DNA of 64,000 bases, from NCBI GenBank assembly GCA_009760855.2, contig WPIO01000073.1:391001-455000 (forward strand), given 5' to 3'. Below the pieces are notes generated by a model. That model ran no database searches and was not told the DNA's origin. It worked only from the letters and a program-made list of their open reading frames with translations. A program made the position numbers and the translations under genes. The stretch is from Cristatella mucedo (taxonomy: Eukaryota; Bryozoa; Phylactolaemata; Cristatellidae). Shown in pieces: positions 14,616 to 27,600 of this stretch (positions are counted from its first letter, which is position 1; every line of letters begins with the position of its first letter).

Positions 14616-14878
14616 CTTGCTGAGCACGGTGGTATGCTGGAGTAGGCGTACCACCCTGAGCAGCTTGAAGAGCTCCAGGAGTTTAGCGATTCGCACGACC
14701 CGGACCGGACGGCCATCGTTGTAGTCCAAGCCGCCGTAGGTGCTGTCGTGAATGCCCATGAAAATGTAATCGATTGGCAAGAGGCCTATTATGTCCAGGA
14801 TGAGCCACGTCGACGCGTATTTCTTGGCGATGGCATTGGAGTCGAGGATGACTAATTCGGCCGTCTCGTCGACGTAGC
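14616..14878 (-). CDS. HCN-like: HCN-like copy A, exon encoding S3 and voltage sensor S4
   Basis: The exon has 263 nt, with acceptor tttcgcag and donor AAG|GTACGT. It carries S3 (STWLILDIIGLLPIDYIF, matching the family's W-x-x-D-x-I-x-x-x-P-x-D-Y-I-F) and S4. In S4 a basic residue recurs every third position (RPVRVVRIAK, then LFKLLRVVR). The central position that is Ser in HCN channels is Glu here (codon at 14673-14675). The exon ends in phase 0 after LSK and joins directly to the S5 exon, so no linker exon needs to be missing. The S4-S5 linker appears about four residues shorter than in vertebrate HCN1/2 in my by-eye alignment. Confidence 0.92.
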
Positions 14879-15013
14879 CTGCGAAAGACGAGCGGCGGTC
14901 ACTAAGCGTGGTACGCAGACGACGGTTTAGACGAACCTCCGCGGCGTCTGCATCAAAAGTCGCCCTCGTCCGAAAAAATGGTAAAGTGACCTGTCGCGCT
15001 CAGCTTGGCTCAC

Positions 15014-15177
15014 CGGTCCTGAAGCTGATAATCACGTCCACCAGGAAAAAGAAGTCGCAGACTGCATTAAAGGTCAGCCAGTCAGTAGTCCGATCTTTAT
15101 AGAAATATGCGACCGACACGGGCAGAGCGACGACGGTGATCGTTAGCACGAGGATCATAATTAAGGTTGCGAACATC
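15014..15177 (-). CDS. HCN-like: HCN-like copy A, exon encoding S1-S2
   Basis: The exon has 164 nt, with acceptor cttcag|G and donor ACCG|GTGAGC. It starts by completing the Arg codon of the HCN domain. It encodes S1 (LIMILVLTITVVALPVS), then a loop with YFYKDRT, then S2 with NAVCDFFFLVDVIISFRTG. The FRTG end of S2 is a family hallmark. The counterpart at 61737-61900 has the same length and phase but roughly a quarter of its bases differ. Confidence 0.92.
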
Positions 15178-16129
15178 CTGAAGTAACGTCGAAAGAGGTG
15201 CACCCGCATCAGACTACGTGCGGTAACCTTGCAGAAGAGACTCGATTTTCTAACACTAGCTACTCACCGGGAGCGACATTTAAATGCAGCCTGAGCTTTT
15301 AGGTGCTAGAATCCCCATTATCGACAGTTTGCAAAGAACATGGTAACTGCTACTCACGACCATTAGCGACCAATGACGATAGTCAGGTGCCGCGTACGTG
15401 CATACCTAACTAATATAGAATCGGTTTGTAGCTAGTGTAGCTTAAAGTCGACGGGAAAGATTACTGCAGATTTGACTATTTGGCACTAAAGCTTGAAGCT
15501 CTACATTTAATTTCGGTCACTTAAAACTCGTCGACTTCCTTACCTCGCGCATTGCTGACACTTGGACGGCGTCGACACTCTCAAAGTAAACGACACTACA
15601 AGTGGCTTAATATTCAGGGTGGCTAAGCTACAGGACTTGAATCGTGCCAAAATTAGAAAATCTATTAAATCAACTAGACTCCCATGGCATTAGGTTTTCA
15701 CTTAACTGTTTAACAGTAGCAGTAAAACCACTCTTTTTCGATCAAAATTAAAAACATTAAATAGCGATTTATACTAACTGTTTTACTGTTTCTAACGGAA
15801 ACTTGTGTGCACAAAGATATTACAACTGAAGGTCAAACGTTCACTACTGATATGAAATATGGAACGGAAAACAAATTTTTGAGATTTATTTCGAATGTAT
15901 TAGTAATTTTTCACAATGATTTTTATCAGATTGGCTGTAAGCTAAAATGAATGTGCAATTTGTCAAAAATTGAGTAGGGTGTGAATTAAATTGATTTTGT
16001 GGCATATCAAGTATCAATTTTTTTTCAGCCATGCCTTCAGTTTGGGAATACGCCACACGAGCCATAAGGTCAATGTGGACGATGCAATTAAGACATCAAA
16101 TGCGCAGGAAACTCCACGACATTGTTGAA
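15178..16129. other. Intron of copy A, nothing recognised
   Basis: AT-rich sequence between the S1-S2 exon and the hAT relic. Confidence 0.5.
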
Positions 16130-17765
16130 GAATCATATAAATATTTGTGGCATTAATTCAGATAAACCTGCTGGAGGGTGTCCATCCGAGGAAGACCCCG
16201 TGAAAAACAAGAGAACTAAAAATAAACTTCCGATTTCCTGGGGCGAGGAAGTCTGAAAGAGATTGTCTCCGATGTGGCAAGTGCTGAAGTGTTGATTAGA
16301 GCTATCACTAGAAACACGTATGTAGGGCAATTAATCTCGTGGGACGGATTGAAACTTCCAGCAGAAGAAAGTGATGTTAAGATGGTACACTTTCATCGCG
16401 AAAAAAGAGAAACGAAAGGATTGCAGACATCGAGAGAAAACTCGAATGAGCAGTAAAGCTCAGCACAACAGTGGATAAATACACAACCTTGAGAGGGCGT
16501 CGATTGTTCGGAGTCAACATTCATGATAGCGGTGATGAAACTACAATAAAGGTGGGCCTTTTTTTGCAGATTTGGTTCGTGCACCAATCTTGACATGGTC
16601 GATTCAATGAAACAGCATTTGGGCGTTTTTGGAATAACGACGGAGAGGGATTTGGTGGGATCGACTCCGGACAGCACTGCAGTAAATGATAAATGCTTTA
16701 GCCACGTCGATGTCATCGGATAGTTCTGCTTATACTAACGGTCTGCTGTTTGGAGTATGTGACGTATTGAACAAGAAAAGTACTGCAGTTGACAATTTAA
16801 ACCTAGATAGTGACTATATTGATTAAACGGACAGTTTTGAATCAGGTACGGACTTGGGGAAAAGATCATTAATGATATATCAGAAAGATGTCGATTTTCC
16901 CGGTCGACTCAAAAGATCTTGCAAGCATGTCAAATTCATCAAACGATTAACTTTTCGTAAAAACTTCTTTTAATCCAAGGTAAAAAGCTGAGTTCAGACG
17001 CGAGATTGAACTGCATCTGAAGTGAAGACATGCTCTAACTCCATCCCAACAATGTTTGAGCATTCATAAAAGACAAAAGTCACCATCCGCTAGACACTCA
17101 TCGAATTCGAGGCGCTGGGAATTATCAAGATATTGGATTTTGACGCCCTACAAACTCTTCTGGAGATAGGGAAACCTGAGAAACTTGCGATTGAGAATCT
17201 AAGTCGAGAAGAAGTTACGTCGATGAGTGCTGAGACAATTTTCTAATTCAAGCTCAACAGCTCTCTAACCTGAAGTACCAAGAACAGGGGAAAATTAAAG
17301 TATCGTGGTGAAGAGCCATCGAACAAGGATGTCATGAACTTCTTACGCAGTCTCAAAAATCCATCTGTACTTGCTAAATCTCGCAGACAATATCGCATCT
17401 CGTCTCTTTTTGGTCAGTGGTGTAGAGGTTTCTGCCAAACAGTCGTCAAATGATGCTAAAAGTATGAACTTTTCTTATCAAAATGAATTGACTTTGTTAC
17501 TTCTAAAAGACGGAACATCAATTGCAGTCGGAGGGCAAGACATTTAAATGGCTCAAGCTCGAATTCACACCCTTCAGGAACTCAATTAAGCACACTGAGA
17601 ATTTCCAGAAATTTTACAACGCAATTCTATCCAGTAAACCAATTTCAACGAACGCTGAAAAAGTCTTTTTGGTCTGAGCTAATTTCCGTGCAAAATTAAG
17701 ATCGCGTCTCTCAAACAAGTCACTTACTGGAAGTATATTCTTTAAAACATTATTATAAGAAATAC
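16130..17765 (+). pseudogene. Decayed hAT-family transposase
   Basis: Reading across frames on the plus strand gives an hAT-type transposase in order. First comes DVASAEVLIRAITRNTYVGQ and WDGLKLPAEESDVK. Then a conserved block VDKYTTLRGRRLFGVNIH at about 16470-16535, and a GITTERDLVGSTPDSTAV-like stretch (16600-16690) equivalent to the family's D-x-x-x-x-T-x-D-x-x-x. Near 17612-17760 comes the C-terminal dimerisation region: NAILSSKPISTNAEKVF, then AKLRSRLSNKSLTGSIFF. Stops and frameshifts throughout show a dead copy. I did not identify terminal inverted repeats. It sits in the first intron of copy A, antisense to the gene. Confidence 0.72.
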
Positions 17766-17789
17766 AAAGTATTGATTTATAAGCTATCA

Positions 17790-17856
17790 TGGATAGATAA
17801 GAGATAGATAATGAATTGAGGTAGAGATAGAGATATATGATAGATAGATAGAATAA

Positions 17857-17889
<33 letters not shown>

Positions 17890-17909
17890 ATGATAGAGAT
17901 AAATAATGA
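17790..17909. repeat. (GATA)n microsatellite
   Basis: A tract of gata/taga units with interruptions, directly downstream of the hAT relic. Confidence 0.9.
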
Positions 17910-18059
17910 AACGGCGTTTGTCTCAAAAAAAGCTATTAACTGTAAAATTACTGAAAAACATGAAAAGAGTAAGAAAATACAGCTGTAAAAGGCCGTTTTA
18001 AAAGTTTACAACAGTAAATGGCTGTTTTTTTAATAACTCTTTCAGAAACCCTACACAAC

Positions 18060-18790
18060 ATTTATTCTTATGCTCACTCTCGAAATCTGGGTATTATACT
18101 CCAAACAATCAACCCCTAGCTACAACATCAGCACTTTAGTCAGAGCTGCCTACTTTCACAAACATAAAATTGAGAAAAAATTAGGTTTTTCTTAGATTAT
18201 GAAAAACATTCAATTTGGTCTATCCATTTGTGACCTTACGTCTAGATTACTGTAACTCACTGCTTGCATATCTTCATGTTATGCCAGTAGGTGCCTACAT
18301 TTGAGGCCAGACACCTTTAGTCCTTGCTGTAGAAAAAAAATAACTGCAATTTCCTTGCTAAAGAACGTCTCGACAGATTTCATATCAAGCAGCATGTTCC
18401 TTTTTAGACTATATCATTACATTTTTAGCGCTTTCATTTTTTGTTTCACCGATAAATCTGTAAGACGTAATTCTTAGGTAGGCTTCGTATCAAACCCGGT
18501 GCTCTTAGTACTCATTTCAAGCTGCTAGATAGAGATTTAGACTCCTGGGTGGGCAATGTAGGTGTGTTATTAATATCACTATTACGTTTATTAGCTTTGC
18601 CTCTCGACCTCGAATCCTATGCAGACTGTGACATCCATTCCTTTGCTCTCAAGGCCTCAAACGTTCTACCGAAGTGAAGTCAAGAAATTCCCTCACTTTA
18701 CTATGTTCAGAAGAAGATAAAATCATCTGATCCTCACAAGTATCTACTCCACTTTTGCGAGTTTCTATTGCATGCATTAAATTTGTTTGA
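18060..18790 (+). mobile_element. Highly decayed LINE reverse-transcriptase remnant
   Basis: Plus-strand translation gives LGIILQTINPSYNISTLVRA followed by AYFHK. About 110 nt on comes LTSRLL or, in another frame, VTLRLDYCNSLLAYL. These correspond to the L2-type N-L-G-V-I-F-Q...S-S-T-V-K-S-A-Y-F and V-T-S-R-L-D-F-C-N-S-L-L. A later FALKASNVLPK resembles the AFSSYAPKAW region. It is older and more diverged than the other L2 copies. Confidence 0.5.
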
Positions 18791-18995
18791 AGGCCAAAAG
18801 AGGGCTAACAAGCTCCATGTGCCTGGGATAATTTATATAGGCCGTGAACCCATTGGTTTAAAAACCAAGGTTGCTGTTTATTAAAACATATTTGCATAAT
18901 TATAGTGTTTTAGGTTGCATTAGTAAAATCTTGTGGTAATGACTTTGCCTATTCCCTTAATAATTTACCCCTTCAAGTGCTGTCTTTTTCCGCAA

Positions 18996-19053
<58 letters not shown>

Positions 19054-19106
19054 CTTTGTCCGCCAGTCTGTCTGTGTGACTTCGTCTCTGTCTGTCTGTC
19101 TGTCGT

Positions 19107-19138
<32 letters not shown>

Positions 19139-19157
19139 GCTGGCTGTCTGGCTGTCT

Positions 19158-19234
<77 letters not shown>

Positions 19235-19345
19235 TGGTCTGTCAGCCAGTCAGTCAGTCAGCCTGCGTGTGTGTGTGTGTGTGTATGTGTGTGAGTATCT
19301 GTCTGTCTGTCTGCGTGTCTCTCTGTCTGTCTGTCTCTCTCTCTC
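18996..19345. repeat. Compound microsatellite (CT)n-(CTGT)n-(GT)n
   Basis: CT repeats run to about 19050, then CTGT repeats to about 19260, then GT and CTGT mixtures. The apparent ORFs here are low-complexity Leu/Ser or Cys/Val/Leu translations. Confidence 0.95.
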
Positions 19346-20225
19346 CACCTAGTCCGGGTCCGAGTGAAAACGCAAATGAAAGAAATATGCGCCGAGTCTT
19401 AGCAGGATTTTAGAATCTCCCAGCACACCAATATGATATCTGAGTTTCTAAGACACACAAGAACACTCAGGGTAGGTAGACTATGGCAGTTGAACTTATG
19501 TGCTCTTGTACCAATGCTAAGATTTATAACAATACTATGAGATCGACTGACGGAAGCGTTTAGGAAACGCTTAAACTTGCGGGCAGAAATAATATTGGCT
19601 AAGTACGCTTTTGCCTTTGAAGCTTGCTAAAAGGGGACCACTCATTTATTACTACCGTTTTGTGAAAGAAACAAAACACATTCACGGTTCAAATATATGT
19701 GTAGGTATGTTCATGCAAATGATTACTGCTTTGGGCTACCTTCACTTATTGCCACTACACATTTTGCCACATACCTGCTGGAAAATCGATTTTACCTTAT
19801 CTGTCTACTGATCAGGCAGTGCTTTCAAGCACAGTCTAATAGTGAGGTTAGGGATACTCAGTCAGCTAGTCTAGTATTCTCGTAAATCTGAAAAGATGAT
19901 TTGCGCCACCTGAGAGGCTGTTAAAACATTCCGTTGTATATCTTTAGAGCCCACATCACTGCTAACAAATAGCAATGGGCGGAATACTAAAACAGTTGCT
20001 CCACACGTCTAGGCGGTTGCAAGCGGTGGCATGCAAATCGAATGCGTAGTTGAAAAGCATCTTGCAGGCCTACGGCAATCTTTTTTACTATTCAAACGCA
20101 GCGTCGCTAGTACTTAGCATCTAGTTGGATCAAAGCTTCTCAAAAGCGATACATCGGATGCTGAACGCAGTTTCGGCAGTATTCACGATCTGCAAAGTGA
20201 GTGCCTGCCTGTTGACTCGGCTTAC
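19346..20225. other. Intron of copy A, nothing recognised
   Basis: This is the sequence just downstream of the donor of the N-terminal exon. The short ORFs are featureless. Confidence 0.5.
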
Positions 20226-20839
20226 CTGAAGCAGCTGAACGGGTGGATCACCCACGAGTCGCAAGCATTCCTATGTTCCATTTCAGTGTACAAGTTTTTC
20301 GAACTCCCAAAAAAGCGTTTGGTCATCGTATTGTCGGGCGAGTTATAAAATATTTGTTTGACATAATTCTGGGGCAGTTCAATGTTAAGTTTTCTTTTTT
20401 TCCGCATTCCTGATGAGCTGAGTTGGCTTTCCGTAATTCCCTCTTCAAATTCGCTCACTTCACCTGCAGCTGAAACCTTAGGTAAACTTTTTAGGCCTTT
20501 GATATACTCTGAAGGCAGTGATCGCCTGCGTGAAATCTTGGTTATCTTATTTATATTTCGATTTCCAATGTCATCAACTTTCTTGGCGATATCGCTTGGC
20601 ATTTGTATGCTGGTGCTTGAAACTGTGGCTGGCGAAGAGAAATTTTCAGCCTTGGCAGCTAACTGGTCGACGTCAATGCATAAGCCCAGGGTGTCATCAA
20701 CGTGAACTGGAGTCAGATTTGAATTGCTGTCCACCGATGGAGCTATGGTGGCAGCATTAGTGGTTCCACTGTAGTTGTTTGAAGCCTCGTCGCTTTTTAA
20801 GCTCATTCTGTGTAGCGCTTCCTGATCCAAGGCAGTGAC
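20226..20839 (-). CDS. HCN-like: HCN-like copy A, N-terminal exon (disordered region plus HCN domain)
   Basis: The exon encodes about 204 residues. The first ~160 are Ser/Thr/Asn-rich and probably disordered. The end matches the HCN domain that precedes S1: KRFFGSS..., then SWVIHPFSCF, like the family's W-I-I-H-P-Y-S-D-F-R. It ends TTCAG|GTAAG at 20226, and codon AG|G is completed by the next exon. At the 5' side an in-frame TAG sits directly before GTC-ACT-GCC and is preceded by T-rich sequence (tttttag). So either this is an internal exon spliced at 20839, or it is a first exon. The first ATG in frame is at 20804-20806 with A at -3. The TTG at 20830 is not a credible start. The boundary choice is uncertain; the reading frame is not. 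Confidence 0.82.
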
Positions 20840-20939
20840 CTAAAAACGCATTTAGATCTATAATAACGTAGACAAGGACTAGCATTAGTAAGTGCTCAAA
20901 AATTAATTCTCTACCTCTAGTATGTTTAATACAAAGCTC

Positions 20940-21110
20940 GATAAATATAAATAAATGGAATTTTATTTATATTTATCGAGTAAGTATAGCGCCTCGAGAG
21001 AACTCAATCTCTATTCAGGCGCTTCACGTGCGCCACGGGGCTCGAGCCCATGACCTCGGCGACCTTGATTGGTGCGAGCATCTTAACCACTAGGCCACAC
21101 CAGATCACTC
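20940..21110 (-). mobile_element. SINE-A, tRNA-derived SINE
   Basis: The reverse strand reads ggtgtggcctagtggttaag (A box), then gtcatgggctcgagccc (B box), then gcgcctgaatagagattgag with agttctctcgaggcgc as tail stem-loop, then an AT-rich end. Confidence 0.85.
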
Positions 21111-22773
<1,663 letters not shown>

Positions 22774-23035
22774 AACAGCAGCCTTACTTTCACAGATTTT
22801 TCCATGTTAAGCTGCTTTATCCTAGCAGCCTCTGAAAAGCCCAAGACTTGGACTTTGGCTCTCTTCCTTGGGCTCAACGACGTTTAGCAGAGCTCGTATT
22901 TATTTGTTGTAAATAGCTGCCGTTTGAGTTCTGAGCTTGATATCAAGATCTGGAATACGACGATACACTTTTGATTTGGCCGTGCGCCCTAAGTGCTGTA
23001 TTTCCGTGCCTGGTCAACATGTGCTTCTTTGGGAA

Positions 23036-23125
23036 CTTGCGTTTACCCAGGATTACTACTAGTGGACTGGTTCGGTAGTAGCCAATTAGGATCAGCCAAG
23101 TCAACACTCCGGGGCTCTTTTTAAG
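23036..23125 (+). repeat. Unclassified interspersed repeat, copy 1
   Basis: ctagtggactggttcggtag and then aggatcagccaagtcaac, tccggggctc recur in reverse orientation at 25795-25875 with about 85-90% similarity by eye. I do not recognise the family. Confidence 0.6.
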
Positions 23126-25510
23126 GATGCACCAGCCGCCTTTCAAAATTACTTTATCGGTCGATGAGAGGCACGGGTGTACGGGTGCCCAGGCTGACTC
23201 CTCCGGTCTTTGTAGTAACTACTATTATTAATATGATTATCTGGATAGCTTTCTTACACGTACTGAAGTTTGATTAGCTTCTCATTAGGTAAACATCTTC
23301 TAGACATATAAGATGGAACAGAAAACATAAAAACCTAGCTAAATCAAGCCCCCTGTCTCCGGACAAGGTAGTGCTTCATGTTTCCAGTTTTGCAGCAGCC
23401 TTCTAGTGACGAACAGCTTCTCATCAGAGCTCTTGAAGCAACGGTTGGGGCAGCCGGAAAGGTTGGTAAACACCTTTTTACCCACTGAGACGACGCCGAT
23501 GCCGACGGAGGCGATTAAATAGGCTCGACAAAGAAAGGCAGGCCGTATCAGGCGGGTCACTGGGAATAGGCTTTTCAAAATAGTAACCCAGTGGGCAAGT
23601 ATTTGCAATAGCAATGGCGTTGGTAAATATTTGCAATAGCCGCTCTAGCGTTCTTCTTTTGAGGATTTCGAATTGAAGGGAGTCCAATATCTGACGAGTC
23701 ATGCTGAGCTCACTAGGAGTACTATGCATGCCCTGAGCGTTTTCTCCACCCTGAAGCGCCGTTCCGATCATGCTTGGCATGCAGCTGGGAAAAAGCCCGT
23801 GGGAGGCTAATAGCCACTCTCCGAGCCTTCTGCTCTTGCTAGCCTTCGGAGCAGAGAAATTACAGCAGTAAGCATCTGGTGACCGAACGGCCGTGGAAAC
23901 TCGCTCAGTTGGACTCAGTGCTTGCGCCAGCTCTGCAAGCCTTGCCAGATCAGCTTACTTACTCCTCTTCCATAGGGCCTCCGCTGGGTCGCTCCACAGA
24001 TCAATCAAGAGCAGGCAATGGCCTGCTGCATAGCGGCAGAGTTCTGTAAACTGAATGCCGCCCTAAGCGCCCGATCGCTTTCAAATCCGCCTTCAGTGAC
24101 GTCTAGCCGCTTTAAACCAGCACCCGCCGGCAAAGGCAATTCAGCCCTCCCCTAAGCCTAATCGCTCGCCCGGTCCGCTCTTGAGTGCCGTTCCTCAGCA
24201 ATTGAGAAAACACGGCACAATTTGATGCGGCCCAGCGCCATAACTCCCCCTCACTCTTTTGAAGGGATCTCTCTCTCGTCAGCTTTACTCTGATCTCTGG
24301 TAGTGGCGGTCGGCCGAACTGGTACCGAGAGGAGGGACTTGTAGGCTGCTGCAGCCAAAGCTCCTTCGGTAGACCTAGCTTTAGTGACACGGAGTGCTAC
24401 AAGGTACTCAGGGCCGGATAGGTGACGCCGAACGGCGAAACGAGAGCAGACGAGGGCCAAACGACAACACGGCAGTCTTAAAAGGTCATCTCGCCGATTT
24501 CCTTTTTTATAGGCATTCCAACGCAATGTAGCAGCAGCCACATTCCACCTCTTCAGTCTGATCCAAGCTGGTTCAAAGTTGACCAAAGCTTCGAAATCAC
24601 GCTAATGTGACTCACCATTGTTTTCTTTCAATTTTCACGATTCAGCTTACTTAGCCTCGCCTAATTAAGCTACAATCAGGCTTCCCATCGTACAGCCCGC
24701 TGCTCTAAATCTGATCATTCTGCTGTTTCTAACTAACCACTAATCATATGTAGACCGTTCCATCAGTCGCTACTTTCCGAGACATCGAAGCTAGCTGTCG
24801 ACTGCTATTGGGGACTCCTCTCACTGGGAGTCATTCAAAACAAAGCTAATAACCCACCAACCTTTCACAGGGTGTGCTTCGTCTATGTGAGCAGTCTTTC
24901 TTGGGCTCACGCCATAAATAAAGGTTCTTCGCATGCCTATCCGAAGTAGTGCAATTGTTTGTATCAGGATGCCTTGCTCGGCGGCAGCTGTGGGCAGTTT
25001 CTGGACGGTGATCCCACGGGGACCACTGGGGTGGTAGGTCTACATTACAGGCCTTGATTGAAGTTGATTTGCGAACCAAATAGCGAGAAAGAGAAACCGA
25101 TTTCCATTGGGTGCAGTAAAAAAAGAGTGGGACGAGCGTGGTAGATATGTGAAGATCCGGTGAAACGAAGGAGCGATTATTTGTTGCGACAAAAACTATG
25201 GCTACTCGGCAGGGTGCAGACAGAGGCAGTGCTCATTGTTTGCCATAAAACCACTCGTTTTCTGTCAGAGGAAGGGTTTCAACGTGCCTTAATTTAAATA
25301 ATCAATCATCGTACGGTTTCCGCACCAGTGAGAAAAGCACTTCCCTGGCTAGTGTTTCAGCGTTTCAAGTCGCGTGCAATAATGCAGCAGCAATCAGAAT
25401 GCTATCAAGCCGTAGAATTCACGAAAACAAATAGATCATTCTTCTTACAAGAGGGTCGTAGCTACTCCCCGGTCAATGCGGAACTTGGCCAGGTAAAGAG
25501 TGAAAAAATA
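23126..25510. other. No gene recognised
   Basis: Moderately GC-rich stretches around 23340-24600 contain overlapping minus-strand ORFs (23339-23614, 23478-23780, 24112-24390 and 24251-24586). I see no conserved motif, repeat family or coherent splice structure in them. Confidence 0.45.
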
Positions 25511-25656
25511 CATAATTAATTTTCATAGCGACCCAAGAGAACTTAATCTCTATTCAGGCGCTTCACATATGCCTCTGGGCTCGAGCCCACGACCTCATAC
25601 CAGACCATGGTCGGGGGGGGCGAGCACCTTAACCGCTGGACCAATCCAGCTTGGCG
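25511..25656 (-). mobile_element. SINE-A, tRNA-derived SINE
   Basis: The reverse strand reads ggtccagcggttaaggtgct (A box), then gtcgtgggctcgagccc (B box), then gcgcctgaatagagattaag and the second arm of the tail stem-loop, then an AT-rich end. Confidence 0.88.
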
Positions 25657-25794
25657 AGTGAAGAGGAGTCGTCGTGGATGCCTAGTTCAAAGATAAGCGG
25701 TCTTAGAAGCAACAGCACCAGGTCCGTTCTCTAATAGCTGATGTAAAATCCTCAGTGAAATGCTCTTGGGGGAAAAGCCCCGACACTCTCCAGG

Positions 25795-25875
25795 CTGGCA
25801 AAAGAGCCTCGTAGGGTTGACTTGGCTGATCCTACTTGGCTACTACCAAACCATTCCACTAGTAGCCGGTGATCG
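25795..25875 (-). repeat. Unclassified interspersed repeat, copy 2
   Basis: This is the inverted counterpart of 23036-23125 (ggttgacttggctgatccta, then ggctactaccaaaccattcc on the plus strand). Confidence 0.6.
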
Positions 25876-25955
25876 GGAGAGCTTTAGAACCACGAAGCTC
25901 CTGACGTTTCATAATGCCTGCTTGGGTGAGTGAATAGAGGAAGAATGAGAGAAAG

Positions 25956-26156
<201 letters not shown>

Positions 26157-26479
26157 TGTACTAAAAGCCTTAGCACACGATATGAACCTTGGAACCCGAA
26201 GGAGCACGGGAACATTTACCTTCAGGCTATCTTTGTTTGGTAGTTGTTGGCACGGTGACGGCCAGGTTACCACCTTGCCAATGTCTCGGGTAGGCTCCTG
26301 CCTGGGCATGTGTAGGTAATGTAATGAATCTCCGTCTGTAACTCCGCAAAGCTACAAAGACTATGTGGGTATTTGCAGGAAAGTTTTATATAACTCCCTC
26401 AAAGCCTAAAAGTCTTCCGGTTAGCATTCGCTAGAAAACAGGCTTCATCTCAAGCAACAAAGAGAAAGAGGGAAGAATA

Positions 26480-27600
26480 GCAGAGTTCGGAGAGCAGTTG
26501 AGCTAGTGAGTAGCATGGAAGTAGCTAAGGACCGCCGGAAAGGATGTACCATAGTCAGACGCATGAGAGTAGCTGTCGTTGCTTAAGAATCTCGGAAGCG
26601 AGTTCCACAGTTTAAGACCTGCAGATCACAAGCTTATGTCGGCAAAGATCTTTAAGCAGAGGAATTGAACAGCTAATTTATCATCGATATAGGACCTGAG
26701 GGTACGAGGAGGCTGGAGCCTGTGCAGCAGTTCACCTCGGTATTGAGGAACCAAGCTATGATAGGTCTTGTGGGTCAGAGTAACATTTTTGCTCTGTATT
26801 CGTTGATCAACCTGCAGCCTTCCTAGTTCTTTTATCAAAGGATACGTGGTTAAACCTCTGGAATTTGAAAACTAGCCTTGCAGCCATATTCATAGCCATT
26901 TGCAGTGGCCTAGTTGCTTTTTCGTAGCCCAGCCAAAAAATAAATTACTTTAATCTAGCAGAGACAGAATTAAATTGCTAGCTAATGTTTTTGCAAGGCA
27001 CCGTGGAAGACAGCTACTAATCTTGGATAGTAATCGGACGTGATGGCTAGCTGTAGAAGCAGTCTTTTGAATGAAGCCTTTTTCGAAATTTAGGCAGCTG
27101 TCGAAAACGACACCAAAATTTTCGAGCCCGCGGTGATGGTCGCACAACAGCATCATCTATCAAGTGAATTATTATTATTATTATCTATTAGAAGTGCAAG
27201 AGCCTTTTATTCAAGCCGCACAGGCTTAGAGTGCCCTATGAGCAGCAGCACTTAAGTTTTCTCATCTTTTAGTTTAAAGAAATGTTCCGACATTAACGAT
27301 CGAATGTCGGCAAGGCAAGCATTCAGTTTATCAGTAAGTGCAGCAGATTCCAAATGTTTGAATGGAAAATGTAGGTGACTATCGTCAGCATAAAAGCGAT
27401 ATCCTATTCCATGGGCCTTAATCACTTTCCCTAGAGGTTGAGTATAACTGGACAACAGCAAGGGACCGAGGATGGATCCTTGATGGACTCCACGTGAGAC
27501 CGGTCTCGTGGATGGTACCTGCCCCTCACACGACACGTATTGAACACGATAAGACACGTTCAATAAGCCAGATTGGTGCGAGTGAGTGCAGGAGCACACG
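26480..27600 (-). mobile_element. LINE-B, reverse-transcriptase domain to 3' part
   Basis: The minus strand encodes the RT palm with VHQGSILGPLL, then GYRFYADDSHLHF (YADD is the catalytic motif), then LACLADIRSLMSEHFFKL-like sequence at 27250-27600. Further along come FGVVFDSCLNFEKGFIQK, HHVRLLSKISSCLPR and the C-terminal LIKELGRLQVDQRIQ. An (ATT)n interruption at about 27170-27190 and several frameshifts break it. CR1/L2-superfamily-like; exact clade not assigned. Confidence 0.8.

Noticed and set aside
18977-19413. Cys/Val/Leu-rich ORFs resembling a membrane protein
   Set aside because: Translation of (CT)n, (CTGT)n and (GT)n repeats.
20222-20830. Initiation at the TTG at 20830 of copy A
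   Set aside because: Non-ATG start is not credible here. A splice acceptor at 20840-20841 or the ATG at 20804-20806 explains the frame.
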